A stretch of DNA of 64,000 nucleotides from Bubalus kerabau (Eukaryota > Chordata > Mammalia > Artiodactyla > Bovidae), in assembly GCF_029407905.1 (NCBI RefSeq), contig NC_073628.1, forward strand, positions 64,054,501 to 64,118,500, written 5' to 3'. The notes under the pieces were generated by a model. That model was not told the origin of the DNA. It saw only the letters and a program-made list of their open reading frames with translations, and did no database searches. Shown piece after piece: positions 22,114-32,980 of the stretch (position 1 is its first letter; every line of letters starts with the position of its first letter). The position numbers and the translations under genes are program-made.

Positions 22114-22726
22114 CAAAGGTGATAAAATGTATTTCAAGTATATACTAAGAATTAAGGATTCTGGGGCAAGAACTATATGAACATTCAGTTTCCTGGAAAA
22201 GCATGCAGTATTCTCACTCTAAAAACAAATTGTCTTCATTATATTCTCTACCTTTGTCAATTTGTTAAACATCTACAGTGACATGTCATTGTTTTTCCCC
22301 TATTTTGGTGAATACAACAAGCTGGTATGTTACAGGATTGCAGTGGTCATTAATGCCTCAGGTCAAGCACTGAGAGCTATTTGTGAGGAACAGATGGATC
22401 TTTATGAAAAAAGAAAGTTAGAAAGACATCTTTTCAAGGAAGTCATTCTTGTTTTCAATACAACTGTTCTAATTTTAACATAATATTCTATAGAAATTAT
22501 AAAAATTGCCTAGATTAATATGATCAAATTATATGTGATATATGATATATAAACTATGAGTATTATATATAACATATAGGCATAGTTTATACATGCATAT
22601 ATATGGATCTTTTGTTTTGTTTTGTTATTTGTTTAATTAGAATAACAGGATTTGCTCCTAGTGCCAAAGAATACAATTCCATATTTAAAAAGTAACATCT
22701 ATATAACATATTGCTGTGATGAATAT
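22114..22726. other. Unassigned AT-rich sequence
   Basis: No gene recognised. TA-rich low-complexity sequence occupies roughly 22520-22605, followed by a short (TTTTG)n run near 22611-22635. Confidence 0.5.
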
Positions 22727-22937
22727 GGGATTTCTCAGATGGCTTTAGTGGTAAAGAATCTGCCTGCCAATGCAGGACATACAAGAGGCATGAGTTCAAC
22801 CTCTGTGTTGGGAAGATCCCCTGGAGTAGGAGATGGCAAGGCACTCCAGTATTCTTGCTTGGAAAATCCCATGGACAGAGGAGCCTGGTGGGCTACAGTC
22901 CATGGGGTCACAGAGAGTCAGATGTGACTTAGCAGTA
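22727..22937 (+). mobile_element. Bov-tA SINE, sense
   Basis: Complete from the GGGATTTCTCAGATGGC head through GGGAAGATCCCCTGG and the GGTGGGCTACAGTCCATGG core to the GTGACTTAGCAG tail. Moderately diverged. It sits 20 bp before a sense BovB. Confidence 0.88.
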
Positions 22938-22956
22938 TGATTTATATACTATTATT

Positions 22957-23416
22957 AAAGGTCCATCTAGTTAAGGCTATGGTTTTTCCAGTGGTCATGT
23001 ATGGGTATGAGAGTTGGACTGTGAAGAAGGCTGAGCACCGAAGACTTGATGCTTTTGAACTGTGGTGTTGGAGAAGATTCTTGACAGTCCCTTGGACTGC
23101 AAGGAGATCCAACCAGTCCATTCTGAAGGAGATCAGCCCTGGGATTTCTTTGTAAGGAATGATGCTAAAGCTGAAACTCCAGTACTTTGGCCACCTCATG
23201 TGAAGTGTTGACTCATTGGAAAAGACTCTGCTGCTGGGAGGGATTGGGGGCAGGAGGAGAAGGGGACGACAGAGGATGAGATGGCTGGATGGCATCACTG
23301 ACTCGATGGACATGAGTCTGAGTGATCTCCTGGAGTTGGTGATGGACAGGGAGGCCTGGCATGCTGCGATTCATGGGGTCACAAAGAGTTGGACTGAGAG
23401 ACTGAACTGAACTGAT
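22957..23416 (+). mobile_element. BovB LINE 3' end, sense, 5'-truncated
   Basis: Starts at AAAGGTCCATCTAG, in the late reverse-transcriptase region, and ends in ACTGAACTGAACTGA. It shares the distinctive variants of BovB-2 and BovB-3: TAA after GGGATTTCTTTG, TGA in CACCTCATGTGAAG and GACTCTGCTGCTGGG. That puts the three copies in one subfamily. Confidence 0.9.
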
Positions 23417-23944
23417 TAATATCTATAAACATGTTATGAGCTAATTGTATGTGTAATTTTGATTTAATTTTGAAAACCATCCTGAGAAGTTTGAATTTCA
23501 TTTTTCAAGTAATTAGAAGCTGTAAAATAATTTTTTATTGACCCAAGAAATCATAACCCTTTTCAATTGGCTATATTTGAGAATGGTAGTGTTCCCATAA
23601 ATCTAGAGAATATGTTAATAGGTAAGCATATATATATATAATACCTCCACAAGATTCTAAATGACATATATAAAAGAATGGAATTTTGTGTATTCTCTTT
23701 TGCTAAGTGTGTAAGTCTGCTGCTAAGAATAAATCTTAATAATTTACTGGAAATTTCAAAGGAAAGTATTAAGGCTAGAGCTCTGTCCTGGATTGGGATT
23801 TGGGGGCACTTGGTTTGGAACAGTGATGACTTTAGGGGAAGAAGTGATATTTAGGGGAAATGATCAGGCTGTTGTTACTTGTGAATGTATTGAGAACAAG
23901 AAGCAGTGGGACTTTTCAATCTACGTATTTACTGTAAAGTGTTA
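23417..23944. other. Unassigned AT-rich sequence
   Basis: No gene or repeat recognised beyond a short TA run near 23626-23640. Confidence 0.5.
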
Positions 23945-24155
23945 TGGGCTTTCCTGATGGCCCAGCAGGTAAAGAATTTGCCTGTAATGCAGGAAACATG
24001 GAAGACACAGGTTCAATTCCTGAGTTAAGAAGATCCCCTGGAGGAGGGCATGGCAACCCACTCCACTATTCTTGCCTGAAGAATCTAGGGATTGAGGAGC
24101 CTGGCAAGCTACAATCCAAAGGGCAGCAAAGACTTGGACATGACTGAGTGACTAA
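23945..24155 (+). mobile_element. Bov-tA SINE, sense
   Basis: Head GGGCTTTCCTGATGGCCCAG, GGTTCAATTCC B-box-like word, GAAGATCCCCTGG core and GGACATGACTGAGTGACTAA tail. Full length and moderately diverged. Confidence 0.88.
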
Positions 24156-26132
24156 TCATCCACATTTTGGTCTTATCTTTCCAAAGCAGGTGTGTCAGCG
24201 GTTAGTTCTAGCTTGTTTTACGAGTTATGTCAATAGAATTAATTGAGTATTTTCAATTATATAACAAAATGTCACCTGGGATATTGTTAAGGCTCATTCA
24301 ATTAGACAGCATGACAATTTCAGACCTATTCTGACATTCAAATAAATATTTTTCTGTCTATTGAAAGAAACCAGGATCTTAATCCCAATACATGCCTCTT
24401 TGACATAAAAGTGATTTTGAACTGAAGGCAATTAAGAAGCAGAAAACCCAGAGTAAACTTCCTCATTTCAGCCTAAAGGCAGTATGTAAAAATCTCCTTT
24501 TACTGGAGAAACCCTCTTGTCAGCCCAGAGATGGCACCAGAGGAACTGCAAACAATCTTCCTCCAGGCGTTCCTTCCCTTTTAGGTACCTACTTGCATTT
24601 TGACACCCTCAGACACTGAGGGCTATTTTCCTTGTCCTGTCTTTTATATACAAATGGCTTGCTTTTCATTGAAGACGTTGTGTAAGCCAAAATCCTAAGC
24701 CACTGCCTTGGATTCCTCTTTGCTTCAGGTTTCTCTCCACAATGCACATGAATAAGCTGTTTTCTCTTGTTATTCTGTCTTGTCACTAGTCTTCACCAAA
24801 AATCTAAGATGGGTAAAGTAAAGTTTTGCCTTCTCAATGCCAACATCTGTCTATCACTGTGCCCTGACAAGTTGAATCCACATGTACATGCTTTACAAGA
24901 AAATCATGCAGAGATAATTACACAGATGAAAATTCAATCTATATAAAAATGAGCCACTCTCGGGTACATTTACATGCTCACCAACCTCTCCATTGTCCAT
25001 TAAAATCAAGGTTTTATTCCATTTGATGAGGAAGAATATTATTTGGATTATTCTTGCTTTTCAAAATAGTTTCATCTTTAGATATGTAGCATATCTATGC
25101 TATGATTTAACAATTGTAACACATTTAGTTTAAAGCACATAATTTGAAAATACTTAAGATACATTTTTAATGTTATTAAATTTGAATGTTTATGATAGTT
25201 TCTCAGTATGACATTCTCATGAGAAAGGTTAAAGGATTTATCATGTTTATACTGTGCTCCATATAATTCAAGGTATGCTAGATAATTGAATGATAAAATA
25301 TTTCTGCTGTGAGGACATTTTCTTTGCAAGTTGTAACATAAATCCTTGTAGATGTGTTGACTACAAAATTATTTTTAATTTTTTTGGTCACATTATTTTT
25401 AAACATGACTGTTTTCAGTTTTTTTCAGAATAGCAGTGAGAGCTCCCCCTCCAAAAATTTTTCAAATTGAAGTTTTAAATTATTTTATAGTTTACTGTCC
25501 CTTTCTTGAAGATTTTTGCTTCTTTCCCTAGATTCCACTATCACTTTGTTCATAGTTCTGTGACTTGTTCATTATTTCATTTGGAATTTGTCATATAAAA
25601 TAGTGCTTTCCTTGTTTATAAATCTAATTTCAACCATTAAATTGTGAGATTTTTTGTGTATGTCTTAGTTTTCTGTATACATTTATATCTCAAAAAATGC
25701 CCACAATTTTGATTATATATAAGTGGAAAGCACTGTTTATTGTTCATTTCCCTAAGCCATTTACTTTGACCCTTAGAAAGTCTCTGATATTTGTTTGGAT
25801 ATAAAAACTGTAGAAATTAATAACACATCCCAATGAAAACATCTAGGTAGTGGTGTATCCATAGTTTAAGCACAGGTCTGTCTGTGAATCTGGTTTCCTT
25901 TCCATTATACCTCAGGCCTACCTGCAATCCACCAGCCATTCCTAAAGATGTTGTTTATTTAGCTTATCAAGTTTTGGTCTGCAGGGTAGGTATGTAAATA
26001 TGCTAAATCTTTTCCAGGCATTCCAAATGCTAAATGTGACTAAAAGTAAATTCCAGCAGTATAAAAATGGAATTTCTGCTTTTTTTTTTAAGTTGTTAGG
26101 TCTGACTGGAAAGACAATACTGTTCTTCTTTA
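24156..26132. other. Unassigned AT-rich sequence
   Basis: About 2 kb with no gene, RNA or family repeat that I can name. Confidence 0.5.
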
Positions 26133-26176
26133 GTTACTAAGTCCTACTCTTTTGACATCCCATGCACTGTAATCAG
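26133..26176 (-). mobile_element. Possible degenerate Bov-tA or BovB tail fragment
   Basis: TTAGTTACTAAGTCCTACTC, then TTTTGACATCCCATGCACTG, resembles the antisense BovB-derived tail (AGTCACTAAGTCxTGTCxxACTCTTTxGACxCCATGGACTG). It is short and mutated, so the call is tentative. Confidence 0.45.
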
Positions 26177-26748
26177 TAGGACTGTAGACTGTAACATTAC
26201 ATAAAGTGAATGACCTTTTCTATTACTTAACATTAAGACTTTTGTATGATAATGTTTAGAATAGTATCTTTAATAGTATATTTTCTTTTGCTACATTTAA
26301 GCAGTATTTATAATTTCTAAGGAATCTTGCTAGGAGAATGTGAAGAATTTTATAATTTAACAGTACAAGACATTGTTAGCTTCACTGTTAGTGTGATCAC
26401 TTGTAGACCATGAGACAAAAAGAAATTATGTTCTACATTTTGCTTGAATTACTATGGCCTACAAATAACCTAGTTAAAATATATAATAAGCTGATTGTAT
26501 GACTTTCATTGTAAGAGAAATTTTTTTTTTTCCGAGTCAGTATGCATGATTTTCTCTGAAAATTCAAATTATATAATAGCAGAAATGTTATTTTTTTTTC
26601 TTTATTGCAAAGGGTTTAGGGCTTAAATTTGAAAATGAAAGAAAAAGTTAATTTCAAAAATTAAAAATTATGTCTTTTAGTAGAATTTGAGTCAAAGAAT
26701 GCATGATAACAAATGCCTATAATAATTATTATTATTATAAATAAGATT
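26177..26748. other. Unassigned AT-rich sequence
   Basis: No gene recognised. Contains T-runs near 26521-26532 and an ATT-rich stretch near 26720-26740, just before a BovB target site. Confidence 0.5.
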
Positions 26749-26759
26749 ATGCAGATCAA

Positions 26760-28141
26760 ATTCTACTTTATTGACTATGCCAAAACCTTTGATTGTGTGG
26801 ATCACAATAAACTGTGGAAAATTCTTCAAGAGATGGGAATACTAGACTACCCGACCTGCCTCCTGAGAAATCTGCAGGTCAAGAAGCAACAGTTAGAATC
26901 AGACATGGAACAATGGACTGGTTCCAAATTGGGAAAGGAGTACGTTGAGGCTGTATATTATCATCCTGCTTATTTAACTTATATGCAGAGTACATCATGC
27001 AAAATGTTAGGCTGGATGAAGCACAAGCTGGAATCAAGATTGCCAGGAGAAATATCAATAACATCAGATATGCAGATGATACCACCCTTATGACAGAAAG
27101 TGAAGAAGAACTAAAGAGCCTCTTGATGAAAGTAAAAGAGGCCACTGAATAAGCTGGCTTAAATTTCATCATTCAAAAAACTAAAATCATGGCATCTGGT
27201 CGTATCATTTCATGGCAAATACATGGAGGGCAATGGAAACAGTGACTGCTGCTGCTACTGCTGCTAAGTCACCTCAGTGGTGTCCAAGTCTGTGTGACCC
27301 CATAGACGGCAGCCCACCAGGCTGACCCGTCCCTGGGATTCTCCAGGCAAGAACACTGGAGTGGGTTGCCATTTCCTTCTCCAATGCATGAAAGTGAAAA
27401 GTGAAAGTGAAGTTGCTCAGTTGTGTCTGACTCTTAGCGGCCCCATGGACTGCAGCCTACCAGGCTCCTCCGTCCATGGGATTTTCCAGGCAAGAGTACT
27501 TACTGGAGTGGGGTGCCATTGTCTTCTCCGGAAACAGTGACATACTTTATTTTCTTGGGATTCAAAATCACTGAAGATGTTAACTTCAGCCATGAAATTA
27601 AAAGTCGCTTGCTCATTGGAAGAAAAGCTATGACCAACCTAGACAGCATATTAAAAAGCAGAGACATTACTTTGCCAACAAAAGTCTGTCTAGTCAAAGC
27701 TATGGTTTTTCCAGTAGTCATGTATGGATATGAGAGTTGGATCATAAAGAAGGCTGAGCACTGAAGAATCGATGCTTTTGAACTGTGGTGTTGGAGAAGA
27801 CTCTTGAGATTCCCTTGGGCTGCAAGGAGATCAATACAGTCAATCCTAAAGGAAATCAATCCTCAATATTCATTGGAGGTTCTGATGCTGAGCCTGAAGC
27901 TCCAATACTTTGGTTACCTGATGCAAAGAGCTGACTCATTGGAAAAGACCCTGATGCTGGGCAAGATTAGAGACAGGAAGAGAAGGGGACGACAGAGGAT
28001 GAGATGGTTGGATGGCATCACCAACTTAATGGAAATGAATTTGCGCAAACTCTGGGAGCTGGTGATGGACAGTGAAGCCTGGTGTGCTGCAGTCCATGGG
28101 TTGCAAAGAAGCAGACACAACTGAGCAACTGGACTGAACTG
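26760..28141 (+). mobile_element. Sense BovB LINE with TSD, carrying a Bov-A2
   Basis: Begins in the reverse transcriptase at motif A (IDYAKTFDCVDHNKLW, + strand) and runs through DMQMIPPL-type frameshifted text to YGYESWIIKKAEH and the GGACTGAACTG tail. The 11-bp TSD ATGCAGATCAA (26749-26759) and ATGCAGGTCAA (28142-28152) has one mismatch. Frameshifts and stops break the frame. A Bov-A2 splits it at 27247-27529; the BovB reads on cleanly afterwards at 27542. Confidence 0.92.
27247..27529 (-). mobile_element. Bov-A2 SINE, antisense, perfect 12-bp TSD
   Basis: TGCTGCTGCTACTGCTGCTAAG starts the antisense copy. The two monomers are joined by CATGAAAGTGAAAAGTGAAAG, and it ends at GTCTTCTCC. The TSD GGAAACAGTGAC at 27235-27246 and 27530-27541 is perfect. 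The insertion is therefore younger than the BovB it sits in. Confidence 0.95.
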
Positions 28142-28152
28142 ATGCAGGTCAA

Positions 28153-28359
28153 TGATTTTATAAGAAGTTGAAACTTTCATCAAACAGTATTTTTGGTGTG
28201 TTATAAGACAATCCAGTGCAAATTTTAATCTAAAGTAATAAAAATAAATATTCAATCTATTAATTATCTACTTTGACCAAATATAACTATGAGTGAGTAC
28301 TCTTTCAATAAGAACAAACTTAACAAACAAAACTTTATATTATTATGTAACAGTATAAA
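28153..28359. other. Unassigned AT-rich spacer between two BovB copies
   Basis: About 200 bp of AT-rich sequence with no recognisable feature. Confidence 0.5.
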
Positions 28360-28898
28360 ATGGTGATTGCAGCCATGAAATTAGGAAAGTTATGACCAAC
28401 CTAGGCAGCATATTGAAAAGCAGAGACATTACTTTGCCAACAAAGTCCATCTAGTCAAGGCTATGGTTTTTCCAGTGGTCATGTATGTGAGAGTTGGACT
28501 GTGAAGAAAGCTGACCACCGAAGAATTGATGCTTTTGAACTGTGGTGTTGGAGAAGACTCTTGAGAGTCCCTTGGACTGCAAGGAGATCCAACCAGTCCA
28601 TTGTAAGGGAGATCAGTCCTGGGTGTTCATTGGAAGGAATGATGCTAAAGCTGAAACTCCAATACTTCGGCCACCTCATGAGAAGAGTTGACTCACTGGA
28701 AAAGACCCTGATGTTGGGAGGGACTGGGGGCAGGAGAAGGGGACAACAGAGGATGAGATGGCTGGATGGCATCTCCGACTCGATGGACATGAGTTTGAGT
28801 AAACTCCGGGAGTTGGTGATGGCAGGGAGGCCTGGTGTGTTGCGAATGGTGGGGTTGCAAAGAGTCAAACACAACTGAGCGACAGACCTAAACTGATA
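28360..28898 (+). mobile_element. BovB LINE 3' end, sense, 5'-truncated
   Basis: Starts at ATGGTGATTGCAGCCATGAAATTA and ends near CGACAGACCTAAACTGAT. Relative to the other copies about 20 bp are deleted after GAAATTA and a few bases after CATGTATG. The + strand frame 28501-28878 covers the C-terminal region (FELWCWRRLLRVPW, then LKLQYFGHLMRRVDSLEKTL). It keeps the read-through that BovB-2, BovB-3 and the 22957 copy have lost. Confidence 0.9.
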
Positions 28899-29703
28899 AC
28901 ATGGTTATCTATACAATGAAAAGTATCAAATTCAAACACAAGAGTAGATTTAAAATACAAGCAAATGCAGTAATTGAAACAAAATCAATTTCCAAGCTTC
29001 AGATTTGAATAGTGAAATAAAATTATGCTAATTTAATGTATTTCCCTTATCGTGTTTTTCTGCTCATTATGCTGTATGTATAAATATGAGATTTTTTTTT
29101 CTTTTTGCTAATACTCAAGTTATTTGCTTCAAATTGGCTTGCTTCCTTTAAGTACTCACAAAGCCTTTTGGAAATATCTGGTTTTTAAATTAGCTTTCAT
29201 TGCCTGTTATATTTTACTTTTGTTTACATCATGTAAAATGCATTACCAATTATTTTACTTACTTGTATTATAAGACTGTAGTACATTAGAATCTCAAATT
29301 GCCTCCCATTTTTTTCCTGAACTCTGTGTTCAATACGATCCCATCAAAAGTCTATAATAATGCTTCTGACTGTAAATACTTCTGAATTTTTCAGGGACTC
29401 AGGTCACTGTTGTCCAAATTCTCTGACCCAAGTTAACTTTCTTTTGTCCTCTTATCACACAGTCATTAAGCTTTTCTTTTTACTTTCACTATTTTCTGGT
29501 CTTACAGTACTAAATGGTCATTACTGCTTTCTTCTCATTTTCCTGAGTTTTTCATGTTCATATTAATAAAAGAAAAATTAAGCAGAGAATGCAAATTTCT
29601 GCATAAGATGAAGAATTTTCTTCTATTTTTATTTTCAAATTTCCAGTATCTAGTTCAATTACATACTTGTTATTTTGTGTTTTATGGTTCCATTGATGTT
29701 CAG
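28899..29703. other. Unassigned AT-rich sequence
   Basis: No gene or repeat recognised; T-run near 29091-29100. Confidence 0.5.
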
Positions 29704-29713
29704 GATCAAACAT

Positions 29714-29838
29714 AGTAGTGGTTTTATCCCTAAGTTATGTCTGACTCTTGTGACCCATGGACGATAGCCTGCCAGGCTCCTGTGTCCATTGGATTCTCCA
29801 GGCAAGTATACTGGAGTGGGTTGCCATTTACTTCTCCA
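29714..29838 (-). mobile_element. Bov-tA SINE 3' part, antisense, with TSD
   Basis: The antisense tail AAGTTATGTCTGACTCTTGTG and the core CTCCAGGCAAGTATACTGGAG are present and the tRNA head is missing. A perfect 10-bp TSD GATCAAACAT at 29704-29713 and 29839-29848 shows that it inserted in this truncated form. Confidence 0.92.
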
Positions 29839-29848
29839 GATCAAACAT

Positions 29849-30407
29849 GGTACACACATGAAAACTGAAATGCAATGAAACAGTAAAAGTTAATTAAAAC
29901 AAATTACTAATAAACATTAACAAGGGATAGAATAAATTATATTAAGAGGATATTAAGTCATTTATGATAGGAAACTTCCAGCCTAAATAGAGGAGATTTG
30001 GGTGATTTTTTTTTTTCTTCTTTTAGTGGACTTCCTTTCTTTCTTTATCTTTCATCCTTTCTCTTTTTTATTCCTTTCTTCTCATCATCAAGTTTTCTCT
30101 TCTTTTCTTATTCTTAATTATGCATTTCCTTCTGACTTGCCTTATTCTTTCCTACAATACACATGTAGAATATCATGGTATAATATTAATCATGGATGCA
30201 AATGTTTGTAGGGGCTAGGACATTAACTTGAATAAGTGAAGCAGGCAAGATTTTAGGAAAAAATAAGACAAAATAAAGAAGCAAATCAAAGAAAAACAGC
30301 CTAGGAGAGGTGAGTAACAACTCAGTTGGTCCCTTGGTCCTTAATGACAGATATTTGGGGCTTATAGAGAGCTAAGAAGCAATACTAATGGGCTATTGTC
30401 ATTCTGT
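29849..30407. other. Unassigned sequence, pyrimidine-rich in part
   Basis: A T/C-rich stretch at about 30006-30110 (TTTTTTTTTTCTTC, CTTTCTTTCTTTATC), otherwise nothing recognised. Confidence 0.5.
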
Positions 30408-30537
30408 GGGCTTCCCTGGTGATTTATTGATAAAGAATCCACCTGCCAGTGCAGAAGATGAGGGTTTGATCCCTTGGTCTGGAAGATCCCCTGGAGAAGG
30501 AAGTGGCAACCCACTCCAGTATTCTTGCCTGGGAAAT
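30408..30537 (+). mobile_element. Bov-tA SINE head, sense, 3'-truncated
   Basis: GGGCTTCCCTGGTGATTTATTG, GGGTTTGATCCCTTGGTC and CCACTCCAGTATTCTTGCCTGG are present. It stops before the usual GTGGGCTACAGTCC tail. Confidence 0.86.
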
Positions 30538-31117
30538 CAGGCAATATGATGACTGTTATATTGACCTTCAGAACTGCACTGTAGAAATCAAAGATGATAT
30601 AAAAACTGTATATTAATGATTTCACTTGATCTATTTTGCTATATCCATTATGCTTTAATGTACTACATATATGACAGAGTTTAAAGTACTATAACAACTA
30701 AAGTTAATTCTTAAGCTTTTTTTTTTAAGTTTCTATTTGCAGTTTTTTAATTAGATGCATAGGTTGCAGATAAGAATAGGCATGGTTATGTGTTTCATTA
30801 TAATTAGTTCTAATGAATAAGGTTTACTCAGAAAAATAATAATAATAATTAGCTTCTATAATTGGTAGGTATCAGCTTTAGTTGGTGTTGATGACTCTAG
30901 GCCAAACACATCAAGTGTCTTATCAGAGTAATGAAAGAATGCCCTCTGTAATTGCTAATAGCTATTAATATTTATTAAATCCTTCATATGTCCCAGCCCC
31001 TATGCTATTCAGCTTACAGATTTTATTCATTTAATCATTACAAATCCATAATATAGTTTCTATGGTTACTTTAATCTTACAGAAAAAGGAAGCTGAGGCA
31101 CACCGGGCCTGACATCT
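30538..31117. other. Unassigned AT-rich sequence
   Basis: Contains an (AAT)n-like run near 30835-30848 and a T-run near 30719-30727. No gene recognised. Confidence 0.5.
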
Positions 31118-31550
31118 TTTCTTTTTGTTTTATTAATTTTTATGAGTACAATTGCTTTACAATGTTGTGTTAATTTCTATGTACATCAAAGTGAATCAGC
31201 TATACATTTACATATATCCATTGTTTTTGGATTTCATTCCCATTTTGGTGACCACAAAACATTGAGTAAAGTTCCCTGTGCTCTACAGTAGGTTCTCATT
31301 AATTATTTATATTATGTATAGTATCAAAAATTTATATATGTCAATCCCAATTTCCCAATTCATCTCTCCCACATCTTCCCCCTAGGTATTGATCCATATG
31401 TTTGTTCTCTATGTCTGTGTCTGTATTTCTGCTTTCCAAATAAGATCATGATTACCATTTCATTTAGATTCTACATATATGCATTAGTATACAATATTTA
31501 TTTTTCTTTATGACTCACTTCACTCTGTATGACAGTCTTTACACCTTAAG
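31118..31550 (-). mobile_element. L1 LINE 3' end, antisense
   Basis: Antisense L1 3' UTR text (AATTGCTTTACAATGTTGTG, TTCCCTGTGCTCTACAGTAGG) and the adjoining end (TTTGTTCTCTATGTCTGTGTC, TTTAGATTCTACATATATGC). It joins directly to a sense L1 piece at about 31551, so two L1 parts lie head to head. Confidence 0.82.
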
Positions 31551-31652
31551 ACACATATACTCCAATGTTAATTGTAGCACTATTTATAATAACCAGGACA
31601 TGGAAGCAACCTAAATGTCTATGAACAAATGAACAGATAAAGAAGATGTGGT

Positions 31653-31845
31653 GAAAAGTGAAAGTGAAAGTCTCTCAGTTGTGTCTGACTCTTTGAGATC
31701 CCATGGACTATACAGTCTATGGAATTCTCTAGATCTGAATACTGGAGTGGGTAGCCTTTCCCTTCTCCAGGACATCTTCTCAACCCAGGGATCAAATCCT
31801 GGTCTCCCACATCGTAGGCAGATTCTTTAATAGCTGACCACCGGG
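31653..31845 (-). mobile_element. Bov-tA SINE, antisense, inside L1
   Basis: Tail GTGAAAAGTGAAAGTGAAAG then CTCAGTTGTGTCTGACTC; core GGAGTGGGTAGCC; head ending CTGACCACCGGGGAAGC. The L1 block to its left (about 31576-31650) is repeated to its right (about 31846-31920). That is far longer than a normal TSD. Confidence 0.85.
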
Positions 31846-31924
31846 GAAGCACTATTTACAATAGCCAGGTCATAGAAGCAACCTAAATGTCTATCAACAA
31901 ATGAATAGATAAAGATGTGGCACA

Positions 31925-31928
<4 letters not shown>

Positions 31929-31973
<45 letters not shown>
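31929..31973. repeat. (TA)22 microsatellite
   Basis: An uninterrupted TA run of about 45 bp. It lies between inverted copies of an L1 word and is likely to be length-variable. Confidence 0.95.
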
Positions 31974-31975
<2 letters not shown>

Positions 31976-32110
31976 AATTGTTGATAGATGCTTAGGTTCT
32001 TCCATGTCCTGGCTATTGTTAATATATGCAATATATTTCATTGTATACATACAATGGAATAATAGTCATAAAAAGGAATGAAACTGGGTCATTTGTAGTG
32101 ACTTATTTTC

Positions 32111-32189
32111 TTAAGTTTCACACTTGCAAGTGGATAAGTCTTGGTTTGAAATCAGGCAATCAGATGCTAAAATCCTCACTCTTAAGCAA
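32111..32189. other. Short unassigned spacer
   Basis: About 80 bp between L1 text and a Bov-A2 target site; nothing recognised. Confidence 0.4.
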
Positions 32190-32200
32190 AATACCGGTCT

Positions 32201-32479
32201 GCTGCTGCTGCTGCTGCTAAGTCGTGTCAGTCATATTCAACTCTGTGCTACCCCATAGACGGCAGCCCACCAGGCTCCCTGGTCCCTGGGATTCTCCAGG
32301 CAAGAACACTGGAGTGAGTTGCCATTTCCTTCTCCAGTACATGAAAGTGAAAAGTGAAAGTGAAGCTGCTCAGTCATGTCCGACTCCTAGAGACCCCATG
32401 AACTGCAGCCTATGAGGCTCCTCCGTCCATGGGATTGTCCAGGCAAGAGTACTGGAGTGGGGTGCCATTGCCTTCTCCC
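32201..32479 (-). mobile_element. Bov-A2 SINE, antisense, with TSD
   Basis: Starts with a (GCT)6 tract and AAGTCGTGTCAG, has the GTGAAAAGTGAAAGTGAAG linker, and ends GTGCCATTGCCTTCTCCC. The TSD AATACCGGTCT (32190-32200) and AATACCAGTCT (32480-32490) differ only at a CpG position, as expected if one copy decayed after insertion. Confidence 0.94.
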
Positions 32480-32490
32480 AATACCAGTCT

Positions 32491-32980
32491 ACATCACACC
32501 AGAAGAAAAGGAGGATAAAGTGAGAATAACTACTCTGAAATTTAAAAAATCAATGAAATTATGAGGAGTTCATCAACTTTGTTTTTTTCTACTTGAATAT
32601 AAATGTTGAAAACTTTGATAAATAACAAATTATGTGGAAGTGGTGGTTCTGCCTTTTGTCTTTAATCCTCCATCTCTCAGTGTGGGAAAAATAAAGTACA
32701 ATATATTCTAAGGTCTACATATGTAAGTGCTGGAAAATTCACACACACACACACACACACACATACACACAAACACAAGAAGTCACAGATAGTAATGTTT
32801 GCTAGAAACACTGCTCACAAAATGACTTTGAAAGTCAAATATTTCATTCCAAGTTTAAAATGAAATAACAATGAAGGGAATTATCAAATGTATCTGTGAT
32901 GGAGAGGCATTTATTTCTTCCTTTAATTATAAAAAATTCCCCACATTTAAGTATTAAACTCTGCAATTTTATAGTTTATT
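32491..32980. other. Unassigned sequence with a (CA)n tract
   Basis: Holds a CA microsatellite at 32740-32777 (interrupted near its end by CATAC and CAAAC). No gene recognised. Confidence 0.6.

Larger units (their letters stand above)
31551..32110 (+). mobile_element. Rearranged sense L1 ORF2 pieces around a TA tract
   Basis: Sense L1 text (GTAGCACTATTTATAATAACC, GGAAGCAACCTAAATGTC) occupies 31551-31650, is repeated at about 31846-31920, and the next part (ACAATGGAATAATAGTCATA) is at about 32043-32110. Between them are a Bov-tA, a long TA microsatellite and an inverted copy of the same L1 word at about 31977-32026. It is a shattered L1 in which one ~75-bp block exists three times, twice direct and once inverted. 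Confidence 0.78.

Noticed and set aside
31929..31973. Possible matrix-attachment site or replication origin at the TA tract
   Set aside because: A (TA)n run alone is not evidence for either function; it is treated as a microsatellite.
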